Of a stretch of 64,000 nucleotides of DNA, positions 57,891 through 64,000 are shown one piece after another. Where the stretch lies: NCBI GenBank assembly GCA_030770535.1, contig JASVEC010000044.1, forward strand, positions 236,735 to 300,734, written 5' to 3'. Source of the stretch: Batkoa obscura (lineage: Eukaryota > Entomophthoromycota > Entomophthoromycetes > Entomophthorales > Batkoaceae). Below the pieces are notes generated by a model. The model was not told the origin of the DNA. It made no database searches and was given only the letters and a program-made list of their open reading frames with translations. Numbering within the stretch: position 1 is the stretch's first letter; each line of letters opens with the position of its first letter. Both the position numbers and the translations under genes were made by a program.

Positions 57891-57989
57891 ACAAAGATAG
57901 TGTATAGCTCAATTATAAAATAGATGACCTGATGTGTTAAAATAAATTGACATTTAGCTACTAGTTTTCTTAACTTTTACTGTATCTAA

Positions 57990-58500
57990 AGACGATTTAA
58001 GGTTGCAATATTTAATATTAAAGAATTGGGCAGTACCATAAACATGGTTGTATTCTAGCTAAAAATCATAGTGTAGAAAGTTTTTAACTTTAATAAATTT
58101 CTAGATATTAATGTCGTTCTTAACTATATTTCATTGCTCAATTTTTCTTTATAACTCATCTTTACCATAGCCTGTAAATATCGCATTAATAGTAATATCT
58201 AACAATAGATCAATCAATGGAAATGTTAGTATTGGAATTGACAATATAGTCCTTTTTTTCCATAATTTTGCGATTTGATTACTAACTGCTTCACTAGTAG
58301 CATTAGTAAATTCAAATAACAAACTGATTAATGCTCTTCCTTTATTAGCATCGTCAACCCGAATTTTCTTATTTTCATATGACAAATATGACCTTAAAAA
58401 AAGTCTAACATTCAAAAAAATTAGCGCAGTCAAATTCAGCTCATTAGCACTCAATAAAAATTGAAATAAGACAATAAAAATTGTAATTAATAGTAGATAT
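57990..58500 (-). pseudogene. Decayed paralogue of the small secreted protein
   Basis: Minus-strand sequence parallels the intact gene at 55532-56119: LSYENKKIRVDDANKGRALI against KDKKIRIDGAYDGGILM, FEFTNATSEAVSNQIAKLWK against FDFGNVTSEGVSNKVVELGN, FPLIDLLLDITINAIFTGYG against FPLIDPSLLITNNAIFTGHG. A hydrophobic start (KKYLLLITIFIVLFQFLLS) remains from the signal peptide, but no start codon is in place. After GYGKDEL the frame is closed by a stop (near 58149) and the C-terminal part matches only at DNA level near 58020-58080. A segment around SANFMQHKW is missing. Confidence 0.75.
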
Positions 58501-59690
58501 TTCTTGATACCTTTTCTACTTCTTGAATTACATCGATCCTTGTGTTGTCAAAAATTATCCATGATTTACACATGCTTTCGTTTTTATTAAAGATAACAAC
58601 TAATTATATAACGAATATAGCAAAATTAACACCTTTATGTATTTCATTAGACAAATCTTAATGCAGTATGTTATCTGGGAATATTGCAGTTATTAATGTC
58701 TGGGTTTATCCCTTATAGCTAGAAAGACTGTAGTGTTATATTTTCTAAATGATAATTAAAACCTGATTCATGAATACATATGCACTTTTGTTGGTAGTAG
58801 AAAAACCATTGACGAAGTGATCTGTGCATTCCGCCCTTCTAGATGTTTCTAGTACTTCACTTATTTTATTTAAAACAACTTGAGCTTTAAAATATTACTT
58901 TTGATAAATTCAGCGCACTGTTTATTAAATTCTTTACCAAATCAACATTCATTGAACTACATAGTACTTCCTGTATTTGCTTCATAGCGCATTTATTGTC
59001 TTCTTCATAACTCTTTTCAATCTCAAAAATTATCTGATCTATCATACCAAAGCTATTTCTATGTTTATTCTGTTCCACTTACAAACCTCTTTTGGCCCTG
59101 TAATTTCTGTGCTATATTTTGATTCATTATACTATCGTTGTTTTATACAAATGTATCGTCACTATCCTAAACTACTATTACTTCTATTATTTTAAGGCCC
59201 TTTGTCTCCTTTACTTCTTAAGCAATATAGTGGTTTATTATGCTAGCTTCATGATACTACTCAAGAAAAAACAATTTCAAAAGAAATTGAAGAAGTAGAA
59301 ACAACAATATCTCAAGATGATGACGAAGTGGTTATGCAAAATGATTTAGCATGCTATACTATATAGGTATTTCATTCCCATTCTCCACTCTCGCTATCCC
59401 AAACCCTGAAATTTCTTTTAACTTCTTTCCACCATAAGTCATATTTATAAAATTTCCCGGACTTTCCATAACTGTTTATAGTTACGGTTGTTTCATAAAT
59501 CAATTGTTGCCCCTTTTTCTTTTCCAGCATAAATTATATTATTAATTACTTCTGCATCTGAAATGATTACCTTATAATTACATTTATTGTGTAATGACCT
59601 GACTACTTTTTTTGGACCCCTTCCTCCTTTAATAACAACATCTGCTATCTGATTGTATCAATAAATAAAAAGTTTGTTGAGTATTTTATG
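58501..59690 (-). pseudogene. Remnants of an unidentified decayed gene or genes
   Basis: Several minus-strand stretches look protein-coding but do not join: near 58510-58590 (SWIIFDNTRIDVIQEVEKV), near 58750-58880 (VLNKISEVLETSRRAECTDH), 58887-59078 (IIFEIEKSYEEDNKCAMKQI), near 59370-59510 (KFYKYDLWWKEVKRNFRVWD) and near 59500-59660 (IADVVIKGGRGPKKVVRSLH). They lie in different frames with stops between. The family is not recognised, and they may come from more than one source. The strand and order are seen; common origin is inference. Confidence 0.3.
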
Positions 59691-59886
59691 CTCATATCAT
59701 GGTCTTCCATTAGCATTAGTAAATGTTTTTGATTTCACTACCTACTTCAATATACATTTAAGAGCTTTTAGTACAACACTGTATTCTAATCAAAATTAGA
59801 AGATAGTTTGAAAGTCAGAAAGATGTAAATTTAAAACTAAAAAATAGAGTTCTAACTTCAAAGCTAAAAAATATCATACTTTCAAC

Positions 59887-59992
59887 ATATGAGGATGTAT
59901 TTTTGTATTTAATAATTTTACTAATAATTTTTCCACTCAAATAGCGCTTAAAAGATGGAAAAAGTAATGAAGCCAAAAAAAACACTCCCATA
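59887..59992 (-). mobile_element. Palindromic MITE, copy 19
   Basis: Ends ATATGAGGATGTATTTTTG / AAACACTCCCATA; core CCACTCAAATAGCGCTTAAA perfect. Confidence 0.87.
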
Positions 59993-60047
59993 CCACGGTC
60001 ATCTTAGTAAAAAAATAAAAATAGAAATAAATCTTTACTAAATAATA

Positions 60048-60131
60048 CATATGAGGATTTTTTTTGATTTTATTATTTTTCAAGTACTATTTGAATTATA
60101 AAATTTTAAATAGAAAAATAAATAAAATGAT
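60048..60131 (+). mobile_element. Palindromic MITE, copy 20 (degenerate, shortened)
   Basis: Left end ACATATGAGGATTTTTTTTG and core relic TCAAGTACTATTTGAATTAT; about 20 bp shorter than the full form. Confidence 0.55.
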
Positions 60132-60365
60132 ATACAATAAGCATTTTAGTAATTTAAAAGACAAAGCAGTAGTTTAATGTTTTTTAAATATATGTTAAAT
60201 AATTTTTAAAATGCAGCAAAAAAGCAAATTTATCTAATATATGTGCTTAGTACATAGAAAAAAACTAGAAAATAAAACAAAGGTAAAAAAGGATTTAATA
60301 ATAAAATTTATATGAATTACATAAGTTTTATATTAATACTGTGAAATACCGCTTTTTCAGCTCTA

Positions 60366-61167
60366 TGTGAAATCTGGTACTCAGGGTTTGGAGTCAAGAA
60401 CAGCTATTGCTGGGTTGACTACACTATAAGTCGAAAGGTCTTAGTTTATGTGACTAAGATAGACTTGGATTATGAGGAATAGCACATAATAGGTTACAAG
60501 CTATATAAGACAAATAGAATAGACAATACTAATGTAAAATCTATGTAAAATACTATTAAGAAAACTTAGTGGCTTTATTAAATGTTCGAGATATCAGGGA
60601 TTAATTCAGTTAAAAAGCCTCGAACTATTATACTCTGTAAACTCTTTTATACTCTGAAAAGTATAAGTATCAAAATGAGAAGATAATATTCTTTTGGGTG
60701 GAACTAGAAATTCTCATAACAAATCAAAATAATTAACCATGGGACTGACAAAGCGATATTTCACATCTATGGTTGATTATAACATAACAGTCACTTAAGT
60801 TGTTGTGTTCTCGAGTTCAGGCACAATCAACCCCAAGATTTTATTTTGATTTGCTATGAAAATTCCTGCCATGTGATTCCGAAGGACATTATCTTCCCGT
60901 TTTGATATCCATACTTATTGGAGTATAAAAGAGATTTTAGAACATAGCAACCCAAGGCTTTTTGGATTTTTCCCTGATATTGTATCTTTATTGGGGCCAC
61001 TAAGTCTTTCTGATAGTATTTTACATAAATTTTACAGTAATATTGTCTATTCTATCTGCCTTACATAATCTACAGTATATTATGTGCTATTCTTCATAAT
61101 TCAAGTCTATCTTGGCCATATAAACTGAGACCTTTTTGACTCCAACTACTGAGTGCCAGATTTCACA
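60366..61167. mobile_element. Fold-back element with ~330-370-bp inverted arms
   Basis: An ~800-bp stretch whose two ends are long inverted repeats. The left arm starts TGTGAAATCTGGTACTCAG, the right arm ends CTGAGTGCCAGATTTCACA. Agreement then continues through AAGATAGACTTGGATTATGA, GAATAGCACATAATA, ATAGAATAGACAATA, AAATACTAT, CTTAGTGGC and AAATCAAAATA, to about 60735 on the left and 60840 on the right. A ~105-bp loop separates the arms. No open frame for a transposase is present. A shorter inverted pair links the left flank (60340-60360, TGTGAAATACCGCTTTTTCAG) with the loop (60745-60765). Non-autonomous DNA element is the simplest reading; an arm-to-arm RNA hairpin would also follow if transcribed. 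Confidence 0.85.
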
Positions 61168-61189
61168 CTTTATAATTAATTATAATATA

Positions 61190-61625
61190 AGAATACTTAA
61201 TTTGTTTATAAAATTGATTGCAGTCTTATAATTAATTTAGCTATAATTTACATGGTATGATTAATTTAACTATGATTTATATGATATGATCAATCCAAAG
61301 TTTTACTTTGATTTGCTATAATTTTATCACGATCACAAAAAACATCATTCTTTTATTTTAATATCTATATTTGAAAATTATAACAAAGAATTATAACTAT
61401 TATTATATTTTTTATATACAGCTATTTAATTAAAATATACAAAGTTTTTTGAATTATTTCTTAATATTACTCCATTTAACAAAGCTACTAAATTTTATAT
61501 AAGTTTTATAATAACATCTTTTATTTTATTTGTTTTATATAGTTTATAGCTTATTTTATACAATTTCTATTAATTTAAGTTTATTTTAGTTACATAAACT
61601 AAGATTTTTTGACTTATAGCCAGCT
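61190..61625. repeat. Strongly decayed second copy of the fold-back right arm
   Basis: Blocks match the right arm in order: ATGATCAATCCAAAGTTTTA / TTTGATTTGCTAT, CATCATTCTTTTATTTTAAT, ATTTTATATAAGTTTTATAA, AGTTACATAAACTAAGATTT followed by TTTGACTTATAGCC. Most differences replace G or C by A or T, making this copy far more AT-rich than 60366-61167. Confidence 0.6.
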
Positions 61626-61690
61626 AATCAAGCAAAAAGTACCTTTAACTCAAATTACTAAAGTACTAACTTTTATAGTTTTTCCTTATT

Positions 61691-61796
61691 ATATAGGGAT
61701 GTATTTTTGTGTTTAAAATCTTCTAATAATTTTTCCACTCAAACAGTGCTCAAAAGATAGAAAAAGTGATGAAGCCAAAAAAAATATCACCATATT
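61691..61796 (-). mobile_element. Palindromic MITE, copy 21
   Basis: Ends ATATAGGGATGTATTTTTG / AAATATCACCATAT; core CCACTCAAACAGTGCTCAAA. Confidence 0.85.
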
Positions 61797-61852
61797 AGTT
61801 TTTTATTTGACTTTAAGTTTTTTGAATTCAAATTAATTTTGAATCCAATTTG

Positions 61853-61867
61853 AACATCCCCATATAT
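61853..61867. repeat. Isolated MITE terminal fragment
   Basis: The string AACATCCCCATATA is identical to a MITE right end, but no matching element precedes it. Confidence 0.4.
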
Positions 61868-61967
61868 TTACATATTAGTCGATTTTAGTAAAGATTCATA
61901 ATTTAGTCTTTAATTTTATTTAACTTTTAGTATCAAGCAATTAAAAAATTCAGATCAAAATTCTAAA

Positions 61968-62092
61968 ATAGTGAGATCTATTTTTTTGTTTAAAATTTTT
62001 ATTAATGATTTTTATTAATAATCTTTTCACTCACTCAGATAATGTTTAAGAAATGGAAAAAGTGATGAAACTAAAAATGACATCTCCATATA
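61968..62092 (-). mobile_element. Palindromic MITE, copy 22, enlarged
   Basis: Ends TAGTGAGATCTATTTTTTTG / GACATCTCCATATA; about 20 bp longer than the family because TTTTTATTAATGA is repeated as TTTTTATTAATAA in the left half, and the core TCACTCACTCAGATAATGTT is altered. Confidence 0.75.
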
Positions 62093-62312
62093 ACTGTCTC
62101 ACAGAATTTTTTAGTAAGAATATTTTGGAATATAAATTTATTATAGTAATTTATATTTTCATTATTATGTGTTTGCCCAAAAACGATAACTTACAAAAAT
62201 TCTAACAACTTTTATTAATAATCAAAAAATACCAAATAAATACAAAAATATCAAATTTTATTTAAAGATAAAATATATCATAATAATTAAAATAAACTAA
62301 TTGTGGTGTCTA

Positions 62313-63553
62313 TTAAAACGGCAGGGTTTGAATAATATATAAGTAGAACGCAACTAACAAGGTCATAATGGGAAGACAAAGTATATATGAGTACAAAAGT
62401 AGCATAGACATTTCTTCTTCAAATTTGTTAACGGATTGACATACATTCAATAGGTTGATAGCTGTTGGAGTGGATACTAAAATCATCATAGTCAACACAA
62501 ATACTGGGTCGTCGCCTAGATAGAACCATGGTTGTGCTAAAATAAGTAAACTTATCACCACCAATGGTCCCAAGAAAAATCGAGTTACAATAACTAAACC
62601 TACAGCTCGGAAATCAACACTTCGAGATTCTTGCAGCAACATGGATATATTACAACCTAAACCTATAAGAACAATAGGAATAGCAGCTCCACTACATACT
62701 TTTAATGAATTAGCAACTGCTCCGAATATAGGTGATGGACCATATAATAATCCTTTAAGCTGAGGAATAGATCCGACTAATAAAGCAGCAAAAATTGCAA
62801 CTAAGGGTGGATTAAAAAAGTTATAAATACTTGAGAATACTGGTCTAATGAAATTTATGAATCTTTGACAAAGTGGGGTATTTTCTTGGTTATTCTTAAT
62901 TAATGGTGTTGATTCATCATCAATTATCTTATAACTGTTTCCGCCTGCTTCAACAATTTCATTTACTTTATCTTCTGGGTTTTGAATTAAAGTGACGCCA
63001 TAACTCCATCTTACAATATTAGAAACTGCAGCAAATAAAACAATATACGTAATCCCTCTCCCTTCAATTTCTTCTAAAGTATCTTTTTCATCCCAAAGGA
63101 GATGGTGAGCAATGGAGCTAATAGCTATACTTTGAATCAAAGACATTGGTAAAGAGTTACTATTTGAAGTAATGGAGGCCAAAGTGACAAATTTGCGCAT
63201 AGGTTCAGGTAAACCTAAAATCTTTGAGCCAAGCTTTGATATACTCCAGCATACTAAAAATAAGGTGAAATAAACAATAGGGATTGGCCACATACTTAAA
63301 TATGTAGTTAAAGTGGCATTTGATGCCATCTTGGTAAATAATAAACATGGGGTAAAAACTGTACATTAATTTTTGATAATCCCTATAATTCGGCTATTAA
63401 TACATTATACTGGTAATTGTTACTATTGAAACTTACTTTATGGATAGTTTTATCAATTAGGCCTTTTCTCATTAAGATAAAACCAAATAAGCAGGTACAA
63501 GCTACTTGTAAAATAGCTTGTAGCGAAGAAGTAATTAAAGGAAGGATCTCCAT
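62313..63553 (-). CDS. ECM3: Ecm3/auxin-efflux-carrier-like membrane transporter
   Basis: PIN-like membrane carrier of the fungal Ecm3 (YLR152C/YNL095C) family. Exon 1 at 63437-63553 (MEILPLITSSLQAILQVACT, ending GLIDKTIHK) and main exon up to about 63382. The main part reads ASNATLTTYLSMWPIPIVYF, LASITSNSNSLPMSLIQSI with the conserved N-S-x-S-L-P motif, a cytosolic loop around residues 150-200, and a second helix block (GAAIPIVLIGLGCNISMLLQ; VFVLTMMILVSTPTAINLLN; SMLLLYSYILCLPIMTLLVA). Around 63352-63356 a run of five A's shifts the frame: the codons before it read GLSKINVQF, as expected, but six A's would be needed to join to TPCLLFTKMAS. Either a sequencing/assembly slip, a real frameshift, or use of a different acceptor. 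Without the join the frame opens at 63329. Confidence 0.82.
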
Positions 63554-64000
63554 TCTACAACAGAAACAGAAATTATTTAAAGTTTATCGATAAAATATAA
63601 AATATAAATCATTTTATTTTGCTTATATACTTTTTGCAAAAAGAATAGTTTGTATCAGATAAAATAAAGATTATTTAATGTTTAGGTGTATCTCTTTATC
63701 TTATCTAAGCTTTCTTGGCTCTATTTGGAATAAATTAAAATAATTAAATGAACTATTGGTTAAATTGAGTTTTACTCTAAAACCTTATTCTAAAGCTCAA
63801 TCAGCCAAGTGTTTGTAAGAATTGTATAAACCCGTCTTGATTTGCTAAGCTTCTATATAGTGATGATCATTTTTTAACTGTATACTAAATTTAAATTGTT
63901 ATTAATATGGTAAATATATCATGCGTATAGAATATCTACCTCTTTGTTATATATAAAACTGTATATATTACATTAAACACGGTTATATTTAATAGCCAAA
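63554..64000. other. AT-rich window end, no gene seen
   Basis: 5' flank of the Ecm3-like gene. No motif, repeat or frame recognised up to the right edge. Confidence 0.5.

Noticed and set aside
1-64000. U12-type introns
   Set aside because: Looked for because SNRNP25 is present. No rebuilt intron has the (A/G)TATCCTT donor; the GTAGTATCTT donor in PRP38B intron 1 does not fit.
1-64000. LINEs, LTR elements or an autonomous transposase
   Set aside because: No reverse transcriptase, integrase or transposase motif was recognised on either strand; mobile DNA here is limited to MITEs and the fold-back element.

Overview
The window looks like nuclear DNA of an early-diverging fungus, perhaps an entomophthoralean (Conidiobolus-like) species. 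It is very AT-rich (roughly a quarter G+C by eye). Genes are split by many short GT-AG introns, mostly 40-60 nt. The set of eukaryotic housekeeping genes includes several with fungal flavour: a cytochrome b5-acyl-CoA dehydrogenase fusion, an Ecm3-type carrier, a Leu5-type CoA carrier and Ser/Thr-rich secreted proteins. The species call is inference; no rRNA or marker gene is present. I rebuilt about 80 introns by hand from splice sites, reading phase and family alignment, so multi-exon spans are models.

Layout. 1-4.2 kb: end of a TPR protein, inositol monophosphatase, a U11/U12 snRNP 25K homologue (minor spliceosome), and a secreted Ser/Thr-repeat protein. 4.2-12.4 kb: gene-poor, holding only a GPI-type surface protein, palindromic MITEs and gene remnants. 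12.4-20 kb: C2H2 zinc-finger factor, cytochrome b5-ACAD, FAD amine-oxidase-like flavoprotein, ORMDL. 20-30 kb: a dense block with Rpt5, Rrp45/EXOSC9, PRP38B-type splicing factor, sulfiredoxin, ALG8 and a divergent ALG8 paralogue. 30-34.7 kb: decayed copies of the flavoprotein, ALG8 and a cytochrome P450, then a cluster of seven MITEs, then tRNA-Leu(AAG). 35-55 kb: a second dense block with aldo-keto reductase, tRNA isopentenyltransferase, P4-ATPase, a coiled-coil protein, Leu5-type carrier, NOSIP, TUG/ASPSCR1 UBX protein, Mri1 and a Ulp2-type SUMO protease. 55-64 kb: gene-poor, with a small secreted protein and its decayed paralogue, more MITEs, an 0.8-kb fold-back element with a decayed second copy, and an Ecm3-like carrier.

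The genes do not form one pathway. Themes that recur are RNA processing (SNRNP25, PRP38B, Rrp45, Mod5, NOSIP), protein quality control (Rpt5, Ulp2, UBX) and ER glycosylation or lipid control (ALG8, ORMDL, P4-ATPase). The most notable structural signals are a full-length palindromic ~105-bp MITE family (22 copies plus fragments, all intergenic), the long fold-back element, the ALG8 tandem in which one copy keeps the intron structure but has lost the family motifs, and a minor-spliceosome gene with no U12-type intron seen in the window.
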